A DNA stretch of 64,000 nt, from positions 1-64,000 of the forward strand of contig WHVA01000337.1 of assembly GCA_015179125.1 (NCBI GenBank). The letters are read 5' to 3'. Position 1 is the first letter of the stretch, and each line of letters opens with the position of its first letter. Of the stretch, positions 19,028-29,505 are shown one piece after another. The position numbers and the translations under genes are program-made. The stretch is from Gautieria morchelliformis. Its lineage: Eukaryota > Basidiomycota > Agaricomycetes > Gomphales > Gomphaceae. The notes beneath the pieces were generated by a model that was given only the letters and a program-made list of their open reading frames with translations, searched no databases and was not told the origin of the DNA.

Positions 19028-21019
19028 ATGATGCCCCCCAAAGATGGGATGGACGTTGACCCGTCAACGTCCACAACGCGAACAATGGCCCCGAGACAAG
19101 GGGCCACAGACATTCTCCGTGCTCCGATAGACCAGGAGCACTGGACGATCATGGGATGGGAGGACGCCCTCGCCATCGTCCACCCGGACGATTGCGCAAC
19201 ATGCGCGGACTACGCTGTGCACCTTAGGGCCGCGACCGGCACCCGCAAGGTCAAGTTGCGGGATGAAGACATCGGCGACGCCGTCGATGCAGCTTGGGGA
19301 TGGCTCCCAAGGGGCATCGCGCGTGACGCGCGAGAAGAGCCCCTCCAGGACGTCCACGACCTCAAGAAAGAGGTCAAGGAGCTAGAACGCGCGGTCGAGG
19401 ACCGCGACGACACGCTCGTAACCGAGCGCGCCAGGATCAAAGAACTGGAGCAGCAGCTGAGTGCAGCCCAGCTCCAGGTTACCCTGGTCCACGCTGCCTC
19501 AAAAAGGCCGCGACATGACCCGGCCACAGACCCAGTGGCCAGGCCATCTTCACCTCGCGCGATGGCGCCGTTGCCGGTGCGCGCAACATCGGGGCTCGCG
19601 TCCCGATTGTCGGCGCTGACTCCGACCACGACAACAACGGAAGGGCAGAGCGCACCTTCCGACTCTGCGTACGGCGTCCCAGATGGATGGGAGTCAGACT
19701 CGTCCGTCTGGAAGACGTATGACCCCGAACGGGCACAGCGGCTGGCAGAGCAGCCAAAGAAAAAGCGCAATTTCTTGCGCGGCTCCCTCCACACCGTCAA
19801 TGGGCTAGCCATTGCGAAGGAAAGCACAATCAGCGCTTACCTAGCGGCATCATTGTCGCACACCATCAACGACCCCGCCCTTCAGCGGCGGGTAGCACAG
19901 GTCGAGGCCCAGTACATCGGGCCTGGCGTGGCCCTACATCCGCCGGCGGGGACAGTTGAGTCGGTTCATCCTCCATACCCGGGGGAGGGAAGGCTCATCC
20001 CACACGGAGATCCACCGATCTCCGAGATGGGCCTCCTACCACGACCGGTAGGAAAGGCCCAACAACGTCGTACCCAATGGTACGACGTCTGCCCGCTCGA
20101 TGAACCCCGCTTCGTCGAACTCATAGCGCGGGCAAAAGAAACGCCGCAGATCGCGCGTACGCGCGAGATGATCGGCGTGTTCAAACGCATCGAGCGCGAA
20201 CAACGCGCTCGCAATCCCAAAAGGGATTGTCTCGTGATAGCGGGCGGTACCCCGCACGACATCGCGGCCATTCTAAAGGGTTGGATACACAACCCTGAAG
20301 GAATCCCCTCCGCCATCCGTGACAACGCAGATGGCACCTTCAACCTAGACGACATGGACGTCTGGATGTGGTTGAAGGCCCTTGCACCCCGGGTCAAAGG
20401 GGTCGCATCACCACTCAGGGCGAGGCTACTCGACCTCTTCGGCTCGACGGACCAATGGTCGAGCCTCGTCGACGCCAGGGAAGTGCTGACCCCTCAGAGC
20501 ACCACCCTGCGGCTCTCAATCATGGGCCCATTCCCTGTGGAGGGCCGGGCCGGCCCCGACATCCCACTCGCGGAGATCGCGAGATGGTTGGCCCGCTACG
20601 CGGGAGTCACTCGCGAGCGAGCGGCGCGCATTGAACATTACGTTCAGCGCAGCATCACCGGCACGGCATTCAGCGCCGCCGCCCGTGAGGGCCAACAAAA
20701 GGTCATCGAGACCAGCCACGTGAGGGCCGCAGTGCCGCGACCCCTCACTCACGCTCAGCTCGACCAAGAGCTGGCGCGCTTCCGGCCCCCTCCTCAAACG
20801 GAGGACCCAGCTGTTGAGGCCATGCTCCGCGAGGACGCGGGCCCCAGTGCCCAAGCGGAGACCGCCGCTAATGGTGAGGCCGACCAGCCTCACCCGATCG
20901 CCACCGATGACGCGGAGGTGCCCCCAGAGGAGTCACGTGCTCCTCCGGCCCCGTACGATGACGTCGTCGTCGTATCGGCCACTCTAGAGGACTCCCTCAT
21001 GGACGACCTCTATGAGTAG
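19028..21019 (+). CDS. G2 third ORF: 663-aa protein of unknown function, 3' of pol
   Basis: A complete ORF between the integrase-chromodomain stop and the polypurine tract, the slot where env lies in errantiviruses. The start is ATG ATG CCC CCC AAA. The N-terminus (MDVDPSTSTTR) leads to a compact domain with HPDDCATCADY and WGWLPRGIARD. A coiled coil of about 50 residues follows (LKKEVKELERAVEDRDD...ERARIKELEQQLSAAQ). A P/S/T-rich linker with PKKKR then leads to a large C-terminal region (WMWLKALAPRVKG, RARLLDLFGS, IARWLARYAGVTRERAARIEHY). No signal peptide, membrane segment, zinc knuckle or protease motif is visible, so a viral-type envelope is unlikely. I do not recognise the family. Two divergent copies keep it, which argues for function. 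Confidence 0.8.
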   Translation: MMPPKDGMDVDPSTSTTRTMAPRQGATDILRAPIDQEHWTIMGWEDALAIVHPDDCATCADYAVHLRAATGTRKVKLRDEDIGDAVDAAWGWLPRGIARDAREEPLQDVHDLKKEVKELERAVEDRDDTLVTERARIKELEQQLSAAQLQVTLVHAASKRPRHDPATDPVARPSSPRAMAPLPVRATSGLASRLSALTPTTTTTEGQSAPSDSAYGVPDGWESDSSVWKTYDPERAQRLAEQPKKKRNFLRGSLHTVNGLAIAKESTISAYLAASLSHTINDPALQRRVAQVEAQYIGPGVALHPPAGTVESVHPPYPGEGRLIPHGDPPISEMGLLPRPVGKAQQRRTQWYDVCPLDEPRFVELIARAKETPQIARTREMIGVFKRIEREQRARNPKRDCLVIAGGTPHDIAAILKGWIHNPEGIPSAIRDNADGTFNLDDMDVWMWLKALAPRVKGVASPLRARLLDLFGSTDQWSSLVDAREVLTPQSTTLRLSIMGPFPVEGRAGPDIPLAEIARWLARYAGVTRERAARIEHYVQRSITGTAFSAAAREGQQKVIETSHVRAAVPRPLTHAQLDQELARFRPPPQTEDPAVEAMLREDAGPSAQAETAANGEADQPHPIATDDAEVPPEESRAPPAPYDDVVVVSATLEDSLMDDLYE

Positions 21020-21055
21020 GCGTTAACCCCTATAGTTGTCTATAGAGGGGGAGGG

Positions 21056-21269
21056 TGTAAATAACCCGTGTATCTACATGTACATTAGTTATTACATAAT
21101 CCCAGTGGGCCCCTTAGGGACCCACTGTATAGTTTATGCGTGGGAACCGGCTAGCGGTCCCCATCGCATCTTACTCTTACCTGTCACTACGTAGCATTCA
21201 GAATACCACTCATTGGTCAAGTTCTGCAGTGCCCTTGTGATACAAGGTCCTAAGATCGACATCTTTACA
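21056..21269 (+). repeat. G2 3' LTR, copy 2
   Basis: TGTAAATAACCC to CTTTACA, 214 bp, about 90% or more identical by eye to 6969-7183. The right flank ACTCT falls inside a G4 LTR; the same ACTCT followed by ACCCGC is seen, inverted, in the longer G4 LTR near 25310-25330, which identifies the target. Confidence 0.88.
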
Positions 21270-22158
21270 ACTCTACTCGCTGTTCGCCCCATTCTCCAAA
21301 CCGCTATTCGCTCCTCGTGCATTCCGCCAGCAGGCACGCCATCAAATATGATCGATACCAGTCATCCGGCATGATGGTTCATCATTAACCCCATCATCTT
21401 CTTAATCCAACCCCATTGGGCGTTCGTATGGCCAAAGTGTGTTCGCAGGACGTCCCTTCCATATGTCGTGCGGGATCAACCCAGTAAATGAAGAGTCCGT
21501 GCAGGGTAGCATGTATGCGGGTCCCAAGACATGGTTTTGGACATAAGTGCCTTCGCCCCCTTTACTCTCTGTCGTTTCATGTTCGCATTCTTCCCTCACT
21601 CTATTGTATGTTTATTCCATCTATGTTGTATCATGACTGCGCACCCCTATCCAACCCTGACTTGTGACGGCCTCTTTCCTATTCGCTGATATCTTACGAG
21701 CATTCGATATAAGTAGTTTACATTCGCATGTATATTCCCCAGTTCAATTATCATACGTCGTTCATCTTGTGCAAATTTGACCTTGCTGTGGTCATCGTCT
21801 TAAGCCTTCTCTTGGAGATTTCCATCTTCGACTAGCAGAGGACTTAGGCGCCACTGGTGAGTTCTCATACTTCATCTTCGTTACCTTAGCCTTCGAACCG
21901 TTTTCTGTGCTGTTGGCGAAGGGATTGTCGCTACTTAGACAGCCCTTCCGTGACACCTTGCACGTTGCATCGTCAAGTGTCACGGGCCATTTCGCTACGA
22001 CTGTAGATAGGGTGAGCCCCATTCGGGCAACCCTCTTACCTTGTGAACATTCATTGGTTCACCTATTCGCCGAACGGCATACTTATTCGCACAAGTTATT
22101 CGGGCATTCGCTGTGTTCACTAATACACAATATTAACGCCTAAAAACCAATCTTGACA
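21270..22158 (+). repeat. G4-family LTR, 5' truncated by G2 insertion
   Basis: Matches, in inverted orientation, the longer copy at 24440-25436. If read in the plus direction it has a TATA-like ATATAAG (about 21710) and ends CAATCTTGACA. Its 5' end is lost to the G2 copy 2 insertion at 21269. Orientation is inferred from the TATA and from the CTTGACA end resembling the CTTACA/CTCACA ends of other LTRs here. It is followed by a broken retropepsin gene on the other strand. Confidence 0.7.
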
Positions 22159-22173
22159 ATGACGTCGGAGTCG

Positions 22174-22251
22174 GAATCAGAATCAGAATCAGAATCAGAA
22201 TCAGAATCAGAATCAGAATCAGAATCAGAATCAGAATCAGAATCAGAATCA
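22174..22251 (+). repeat. (GAATCA)13 microsatellite
   Basis: Thirteen uninterrupted copies of GAATCA. On the minus strand it encodes (Asp-Ser)13 in frame with the protease fragment and abuts the G4 LTR 15 bp away. Confidence 0.95.
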
Positions 22252-22650
22252 GAAGTGGGACCCGGTTCAAATTCTGCTTCCGAGTCTTCTTCTGCAAGCA
22301 GTGGATGGGGGCCAGAACGACATGTCTGTATGAGCCGTTCGGTCTTCCGCTGCTCCTGGCGCTCCTTCCACACTTCCGACCGGCACATGTGACACTTGGC
22401 TGGGCATCGACTCATCAGTACCTTCCGAGTCTGCCAATTGATCTCCGGATTGTGCTCCTGAATCCAGGTAAATCCAAGGATGACGTCTTGCTTCCCCAGG
22501 CTGGTGACCGCAAAGGAAGTGCGTTCTGAGTGTCCATCGTAGCGGAGAATTGTGTCTACTATCTCCGTGATGGACCCTGCCTCATTGGGGCTTCCATCCA
22601 CATTGAACACCGGGATTGCACGTTGCAACTTCTGCGTGGTCAGTCGGTTC

Positions 22651-22654
22651 TTTT

Positions 22655-22686
<32 letters not shown>

Positions 22687-22687
22687 T
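22651..22687 (-). repeat. Expanded poly(A) tract inside protease frame
   Basis: 37 bases of T on the plus strand broken by a single C at 22667, giving poly(A) on the protease strand between DYVE and RLTTQ. The conserved context would need only a Lys-Asn pair, so an A-rich codon pair has expanded or a poly(A) tail has been inserted. No flanking duplication is clear. Confidence 0.8.
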
Positions 22688-22790
22688 GTTCCACATAGTC
22701 CCGGTCTATAAACTGACCAGTGGCCCCACAATCAACAAGGGCGGGTGCGGATTTGACTTCCGCCGTATCTGTCGTCTGGATCTCCACCTT

Positions 22791-23224
22791 TTTTTTTTTT
22801 TTTTTTTTTTGAATTCGGTTTATTATACTGCCACCTTGGGGCCGAGCCCTATATAGGCAGTCTCTACCCGGAACACGGAATAGAGTAATCAAAGTGTTTT
22901 ACATGCTAGGGTATCGTAGTTACCGAAGTAAGCCAGAGATATGCTGGCACCAACATAGGATACTTCCTGTTTGTTTACAATCCCTAATCACCTTAGATAC
23001 ATATCAGTACCGGTCAGTTTCAGTAGGTCTTATATGCCGGGTGGAAGTCCAGGAGCCTCGTAATCCTAACACTTATTGACACCTATCAGAGGGGTGAACC
23101 ATTGTAGTGATTACTGCTACAAATGGGGAGGGGGAGGGATTCGAACCTGGAGGCTCTCCCTTCGCATGATCCCAAACGGGCGCTTGGTTTGGGTCAGTTC
23201 CACCTGCACTAACCCGCCCCCCCC
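22791..23224 (-). mobile_element. tRNA-derived SINE with 12-bp target duplication
   Basis: A 434-bp insertion flanked by the perfect direct repeat GATCTCCACCTT (22779-22790 and 23225-23236). On the minus strand it starts with a G-rich tRNA-like head carrying an A box (TTAGTGCAGGTGG, 23200-23212) and a perfect B box (GGTTCGAATCC, 23137-23147), spaced as in a tRNA gene. It ends in a 20-nt poly(A) (22791-22810). Removing it restores the retropepsin reading frame. These are the hallmarks of a pol III SINE mobilised by a LINE. Confidence 0.85.
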
Positions 23225-23280
23225 GATCTCCACCTTAATGACTAGTGACTTGGGGCCAGGGGTGGCAGCAACAACATAGC

Positions 23281-24006
23281 GCTTCGTGCGGGATCAACCC
23301 AGTAGACAAAAAGTCCGTGCAGGGTAGCATGTATGCAGGTCCCAAGACATGGTTTAGTACATGAGTGCCTTCGCCACCTTTACTCTCCGTCGTTTCATGT
23401 TCGCACTCTTCCCTCACTCTATTGTATGTTTATTCCATCTACTTAGTATCATGACTGCACACCCCTATCCAACCCTGACTCACAACGGCCTCTTTCCTAT
23501 TCACTGATGCCTTACAAGCATTCGATATAAGTAGTTTACATTCGCATGTATATTCTCCAGTTCAATTATCATACGTCGTCCATCTTGTGCAAACTTGACC
23601 TCACTGTGGTCATTGTTTTGAGCCTTCTCCTGGAGATTTCTATCTTCGACCAGAAGAGGACTTAGGCATCACTGGTGAGTTCTCATACTTCATCTTCGTT
23701 ACCTTAGCCTTTGAACTATTTTCTGTGCTGATGGCGAAGGGCTCCCAAGGAGCACCTTCGCCGGCGAAGGGATTGTTGCTACTTAGACAACCCTTCCGTG
23801 ACACCTTGCACGTTACATTGTCAAGTGCCACGGGCTATTTCGCTATGACTGTAGATAGGGCGAGCTCCGCTCGGGCAGCCCTCTTATCTTGTGAACATTT
23901 ATTGGTTCACCTATTCGCCGAACGGCATACTTATTTGCACAAGTCATTCGGGCATTCGCTGTGTTCACTAATACACGATATTAACACCGAAAAACCAATC
24001 TTGACA
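23281..24006 (+). repeat. G4-family LTR, second copy, 5' truncated
   Basis: Starts abruptly at the point equivalent to 21467 (GTGCGGGATCAACCC) and runs collinearly to the CAATCTTGACA end. It contains a small local insertion (GGGCTCCCAAGGAGCACC, about 23739-23762) absent from the other copies. It forms an inverted pair with 24440-25436. Confidence 0.7.
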
Positions 24007-24439
24007 ATCTATTCGTGAGACAGCCTCACCGTTTCGAAGGTCGCCTCCCCCTGCACCGAACATTTCAGACTCCTGCCCCACTCGGCGGGCCTGCCCTATT
24101 CCCCTTTGTGGGACAACCCCCCTTTCAACACCCCTCTCTACAGACTCCTGCCCCACTTGGCGGGCCTGCCCTATTCCCCTTCATGGGACAACTCCCTTTT
24201 TTTTAACACCTCTCTCTACAGATTCCTGCCTCACCTGGTGGGCCTGAGCCTTGTTTATTTGCGGGACAGCCTTACCCCTTCATGGGTTGCCCTTCCCCAT
24301 ACCAATCCTTCGCACAGCTTTCTGCCCTACTTGGCGGACCTGGGCCTTCTCTCCCACTAGACTCTGACTCGTTTTCCACAACTCTCACCCATACCTGTTT
24401 TACCCCTCCGAATAACAACCCTATCAACTCTGTACCACC
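24007..24439 (+). repeat. Proline/glycine-coding tandem repeat between inverted G4 LTRs
   Basis: Two full units (24066-24140, 75 bp; 24141-24218, 78 bp) and a decayed third (from 24219) of a sequence that in one frame reads QTPAPLGGPALFPFVGQ. The composition resembles disordered Gag regions, but the frame is short and no capsid or zinc knuckle is present. I see no other gene here. Confidence 0.55.
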
Positions 24440-25436
24440 TGTCAAGATTGGTTTTTAGGCATTAATAATGTGTATTAGTGAACACAGTGAATGCCCGAAT
24501 GACTTGTGCGAATAAGTATGCCGTTCGGCGAATAGGTGAACCAATAAATGTTCACAAGATAAGAGGGCTGCCCAAGCAGAGCTCGCCCTATCTACAGTCA
24601 TAGCGAAATAGCCCGTGGCACTTGACAATGTAACGTGCAAGGTGTCATGGAAGGGTTGTCTAAGTAGCGACAATCCCTTCACCATCAGCACAGAAAATAG
24701 TTCGAAGGCTAATGTAACGAAGATGAAGTATGAGAACTCACCAGTGATGCCTAAGTCCTCTTCTGGTCAAAGATAGAAATCTCCAGGAGAAGGCTCAAAA
24801 CAATGACCACAGTGAGGTCAAGTTTGCACAAGATGGACGACGTATGATAATTGAACTGGAGAATATACATGCGAATGTAAACTACTTATATCGAATGCTC
24901 ATAAGGTATCAGCGAATAGGAAAGAGGCTGTCGTGAGTCAGGGTTGGATAGGGGTGCGCAGTCATGATACTAAGTAGATGGACTAAACATACAATAGAGT
25001 GAGGGAAGAGTGCGAACATGAAATGACAGAGAGTAAAGGTGGTAAAGGCACTTTGTCCAAAACCATGTCTTGGGACCCGCATACATGCTACCCTGCACTG
25101 ACTCTTCGTCTACTGGGTTGATCCCGCACGACCTATGGAAGGGACGTCCTGCAAACATACTTTGGCCATATGAACACCCAAAGGGGTTGGATTAAGATGA
25201 TGGGGTTAGTGATGAACCATCATGCCAGGTAAATGGTATCGATCATATTTGATGGCATGCCTGCTGGCGAAATGCGCGAGCAGCGAATAGCGGTTCGGAG
25301 AATGGGGTGAACAGCGGGTAGAGTGGACGTAGAGGGGGAGTGGTCAGAGGGTGCGGCGAACTCTGGCGAAGATGCTAGGGAGTGGTGAGGGGGAACATAG
25401 AGACAGTGGGGTAAGAGAAATAGACAGGTCATGACA
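24440..25436 (-). repeat. G4-family LTR, longest copy
   Basis: On the minus strand it runs from TGTCATGACC (25436) to ATTCTTGACA-type end CCAATCTTGACA (24440), about 997 bp. The end points are inferred from TG/CA termini and from alignment with the two plus-oriented copies. Flanks CCACC and ACCAG do not match, so either one boundary is off or the element has recombined. Its right end lies against a gypsy LTR/chromodomain remnant. Confidence 0.65.
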
Positions 25437-25880
25437 ACCAGCCCTGACCTCTGCGGCAATCACCTAATGCATATGATCCTGCATGCAACTTCAACACCAC
25501 TCGGGGATAGATACTGAGACCGAGGATCCAGGACTTCAGCTTCAGGGCCAAGGTGGATGCGTGGATGGGTTGGGGGTTCTGGGCATGCTCAGACCCAGAC
25601 CAGGGCAAGCGGCTTTGGAAAAGGGTTCCCCTGACATCACCCCCCCTCTAGAGTGCTGCATCCTTGAAGCACAGGACACGATTGATTGGAAGGCTGTCGC
25701 CCTAATCTTCCAAGCTCTGGGGTGAGTCCAGTAGAATTCCTGCACTTTGGCCAGCACATGGACATCATCCTCAGGGACCCATGAGTTCTCTTCGTACTCA
25801 TATCCTTCCCACTTGATCAGGAACTGGAAGCGGCCCTGTATGAGGCGGCTGCTGGTCGTGGTGATCAGGTCGACAACTGA
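25437..25880 (-). pseudogene. Remnant of a G1-like chromovirus 3' end
   Basis: The minus strand gives a chromodomain (FQFLIKWEGYEYEENSW.PEDDVHVLAKVQEFYWTHP) ending in RMQHSRGG at the polypurine tract. The first 200 bp of an LTR follow (TGTCAGGGGAACCC, from 25636 leftwards), cut by the G4 LTR at 25437. An extra G in the polypurine tract removes the usual stop. No integrase remains. Confidence 0.8.
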
Positions 25881-26501
25881 CAGTCATGCACGTGTGGAAT
25901 GCCCATTCCAACTTATCCTGCCGTAGCACCGATCATGTGGGTAACGCGGTGCCTTCCCCATCAAAAATAGTAACGTTAAGAATTATTGTATTGCCTGATT
26001 TTGTATTTATTGCACGCCCGCGTATCGCACTGCGGTGCCAGACAATCACGTGCCTGGGCCACGAACTCTGCAGAATGACTAATTTCATCCAAGAATACAG
26101 CGGATTCTGCCTGTCTCACTCGCCGTCACGGCCCGGGGAGTGACGCCAACCACTAGCGAGGAGATGCTATCCTGCAAGTCTATACCATAGTACTCCATCG
26201 TGCAGACCGGGCCCAGCTTCAACGCGCTTGTCACGAGCAACAACCACCCATCCAGATGCAGTTTTCTTTGATGACAATCGATGGTGATAATATGACTAGA
26301 CATACCACCAGATGGACTCCGTATGATACGTCATGATCATTTCATTTGTGCATAACTGGGCATATAAGCAACACGGTTGAAATATCCAAAGAAGCCTATT
26401 CATTCATAGATGGGTATCGTCGATCACCATGGTCGACATACTTCTCAACCTGCCAATCCATTCAAATGAGCTGGCAATAATAGAAAGATCATGAACACAA
26501 C
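25881..26501. other. Intergenic, no gene seen
   Basis: Between the chromodomain remnant and the stop of the MFS gene. Short frames only; no repeat, tRNA or conserved motif recognised. It probably holds the MFS terminator. Confidence 0.5.
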
Positions 26502-29119
26502 CTACTTCTTTCCATAGACGTAGAATAAAAATGGAACGCCGGCAAGAAGCACAGAAACACCGCCAAGCAGGGTGCACGCCCTACAAGTGATGAGCGTTGA
26601 AGGTATAGAATAAATATGGCAACACACCAATTGATACCTAAAGTCTTAAAGAGAGGCTTCGCTAGCAACGGAAGAGCTGCTGCGACAAATGACCGCATGA
26701 ATGTGTTTGCCGCTATCAGTGTCCGAGTTGTGTTGTGAGCAACCATGTCGATCAAAACTTTCTTTATGGCTCTACTCACCCACGGCACTGGCAGAGTACC
26801 TGCCAGATGACCATTCTGAGCTCTTTCAATATCGACATGACAGTGAGACTAGACCCACTTTGTGTATGCATCGATTAAATAGTTGAGTCCTGCCTATGTA
26901 TATCCAAGGAAACCTATGTCACGCAAACCTCACATATGAGGGTGATATAACCGTCGAAGCTTGCCTGAAAGATGAGCAGAAAACTCATTCCGATAAAAAC
27001 CAACCCGAGGACAGATGGGAACCAGTGTATAGACGGATTATAAGTCCATCCTAGCAAAAAGAATCCGACGGGAAAAGCGATACTGCCTATCACTATTTTG
27101 TTCCAATCGCAGTATTAGCATATGCAACAGTAATGGGAATCCACGTACTCATTGGTGGCAGCCGTTTCTCAGGATCTACTTGCCCCTCATGCTTCACCGA
27201 AAGCGGTGCGAACACGACCTGCGAATACCAGATGTCTATTTGAATTGAGCTTTTCTGCGTAGCGGTCTGATGGTGAATATACATACTAATGGCTGCCGCT
27301 ATAAAGGTGCCGAGCATGACACCGAGGAAGGGTAACGAGCCAACTAGGGTATTATAGCCACGGTGTTGTTCGTATATGATTGGGACTGCAGCGAAAAGGA
27401 GGTCTGTATAAAAATGACCATGAGAAAGAAGATATGCATTGCCACAGGTGATCAACGGACATAGAATGCCATCTAGAAGTTCGTGTGATCAGAATGTCGT
27501 ACTCCGTAGAATAAATAAAGTGAGCAAACAGGCAAAACTGTTATATAATGTTAAAGCAAATACAACAGGCTCATGAATAATCATTCTGTGTTGTGTGCGA
27601 CATCAGTAATCGAGAAAGAACGAAAGAAAGGCACTCGATGGATACTATCCTTAATGGCCGTCGAAGGTTCTTTTCAAGGAAGGCAGTGATAGTAAAATCA
27701 TTCATCTCTACTACGTAAATTCTCGTGTCAACGTACGCATAGAGACGTTCGATAAATGTGCTTACATCGGCTGTGTAGTGACCACCGACCAGTTTTGAGA
27801 CGTAACCTTCGAGCCTTATGGGTGAGGATTGCAGGTGCGTATGTTTCAGGCAAACATATTATGTCTAGGGTGATCTTGGCGGCCCTGAGCATTAGGACGT
27901 CTCTGACATACGACGAATCTTATACATGATGTGCTCACAATTACTGAAGTCAATACGACTGATAAATACTACGAATATTTCATCAAATGCACTATGCGAC
28001 ATAGTAGGACGTGCTTACCTCGGTCCATCTCCATCCCAACTGGCTTTGAGAGACTGCACCTCCAATGATTGGGCCGAGGCATGGGCCTGCAATAACGGCC
28101 AGGGAGTAAAAAACCACCGCGGTGCCTCGCTCCTTTTGCTCATACATATCGGCGAGACCACCTCCCTGTAATCGGCGTACAAAGCGGGTAAGAACGAATA
28201 TGTACTTAAGCACCAAGGAAATAGTACAATGCTGGTTATTGGGGACGAAGCCATAACCCCTGCAAAAAATCCTACTAACATTTCAAGCCTATATTTATAG
28301 ACAATGTATGGGAAAGCACGCACGTGTAATAAATATTGTCTGCAAATCTTTTGCAACAGCGGTTGCAGCCGAAAAGCAGATGAAAATAAACATGGGGACA
28401 AGCACAGAGGGCTTGCGCCCATACATCTCCGAGAGTGGGCCGAAGATAATGGGACCAGGGATGAATCCTCGACTTAAGCTTAGCCATGACTGCAACGAGA
28501 TGAAAAAAACATCAGGCACCAAGGATATACAGTGAGATCCCCAGGGTGGCAACTTGAGACGACGTGTCTAGAAGGCTATCAGAGTGGAAAGAGACTAAGT
28601 CTCTACCAACGAACCAAAATCCCGTGCGATGTATTTGATCCCAGGACTATAAACACTGCTGGCGAAAGTCGAACCTTTACTTTACTTTAAAACAAGCCGA
28701 CCGCTTAGTCGATCGAGTGACATACACATTGTTGTCATTCCAAATAGCATGGTCACGAAAACTTTCTTCCTGGAAGACCACTGCCAGGCAGACTTAATGG
28801 ATGTGCCACAGCTCACGTCACAGTATCTGGAGCAACGCACATTCTTGGGATTCTGTGGATCATTCTTGGAGTCAAATGAAACTATGTCATCTGGCCATGA
28901 CCTGAGCTCTGGAGATATTTTATCGGAATGCCGCCCTTTCAAGCTCTTCTCGACATCTCCAGGGTTCTGTACAGAGCTTCCTTCGATGGTGGGCTCCCCG
29001 TATGGAGACGTCTGGGAAAGCGACTGGTTATGCCCTTGGTCGTCTGGTACGTGGCGGGCGTCGACATGGTTCGATACCACATTCTTCAGCGCGTAAGAAG
29101 GAGAACTCGCGACATACAT
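26502..29119 (-). CDS. MFS multidrug/polyamine-type transporter (DHA1), multi-exon
   Basis: Exons on the minus strand spell a 12-TM drug:H+ antiporter. A soluble N-terminus leads to VSFDSKNDPQNPKN and WSSRKKVFVTMLFG (TM1). Next come GPIIFGPLSEMYGRKP (motif A, TM2-3), FFAGVMASSP, and GGGLADMYEQKERGTAVVFY with LGPIIGGAVSQ.LGWRW (TM4-6). The central loop has ETYAPAILTHKARRLR and FLEKNLRRPLR, then EPVVFALTLYNSFA (TM7), LLFAAVPIIYEQHRGY, WFPSVLGLVFIGMSF, YLIDAYTKW and ANTFMRSFVAAALPLL (TM11). The end is VPFLFYVYGKK, stop at 26502-26504. At least eight short introns are needed. The start ATG (29119) is the first in frame; exact splice sites were not all fixed. It would export toxic compounds across the plasma membrane. 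No lesion was noticed. Confidence 0.85.
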
Positions 29120-29505
29120 GATGGTACGAATAGTGAAGTTACCAGCATTATTTATAACGGTGTCAGTGGCAGTCGGCAGCCCGGCGTCCAAAGGGCCATT
29201 GGGGAGCACAGCGCGCTAAATATAGTGGAAGCTCAGTGGAAACTCACAGCACTCGAAAATACAAGTATGGGCTTAGCCGCCAAATGTCTCGGTACTAGTA
29301 TGAGTTTACAGCGGAAGCACGCATGCAGAACCACGTGACGTCGTCAGCTTTATTATTAATGGCGGCCGCGTTCGGCACGATGGCACGGATGTAGTTCTTA
29401 TGTAGGAAACCATAAAACCAACTTAAAGCTTGTCACGCTTAAAGCTTAATTTCGATAGCCAGATATATACTAGATTCTCCGTCAAGCCAGAGAAAGTTAT
29501 TTTCG
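29120..29505. promoter_or_regulatory. Shared upstream region of divergent MFS and beta-helix genes
   Basis: 386 bp between the two divergent start codons. It contains a duplicated AAAGCTTGTCACGCTT/AAAGCTTAATTTCG segment (about 29425-29450) and an AT-rich GATATATACTAG (29461-29471) about 40 bp before the right-hand ATG, a possible TATA. Confidence 0.35.

Larger units (their letters stand above)
17231..21269 (+). mobile_element. Ty3/gypsy element G2, copy 2 (3' part)
   Basis: Begins at CATCTGAAGACTTC, the same point of the integrase finger region as 3113-3126 in copy 1, directly after the G3 3' LTR. It continues through a solo LTR (17245-17653), integrase core, chromodomain, intact third ORF, polypurine tract (GAGGGGGAGGG) and 214-bp LTR. 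The part of G2 upstream of CATCT is not found left of G3, where the NLR gene lies instead. Confidence 0.88.
22159..23280 (-). pseudogene. Retropepsin fragment with SINE, poly(A) and (Asp-Ser)n insertions
   Basis: The minus-strand reading gives a gypsy-type protease: VKSAPALVDCGATGQFIDRD (catalytic D in LVDCGATG), then VFNVDGSPNEAG, FAVTSLGKQDVILGFTWI and WQTRKVLMSRCP. The protein is broken three ways: an oligo-Lys tract after DYVE, a 434-bp SINE after KVEI, and a 13-unit Asp-Ser tail running into the neighbouring LTR. No RT follows. It is a fragment of an element distinct from G1-G3, because the active-site context differs (CGATG rather than SGSTH). Confidence 0.75.

Noticed and set aside
19028..21019. 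G2 third ORF as an envelope gene
   Set aside because: Position fits env, but no signal peptide, transmembrane segment or fusion-peptide-like stretch is visible.
22153..22392. Plus-strand frame of Glu-Ser repeats
   Set aside because: Generated by the GAATCA microsatellite; the protease homology is on the minus strand.
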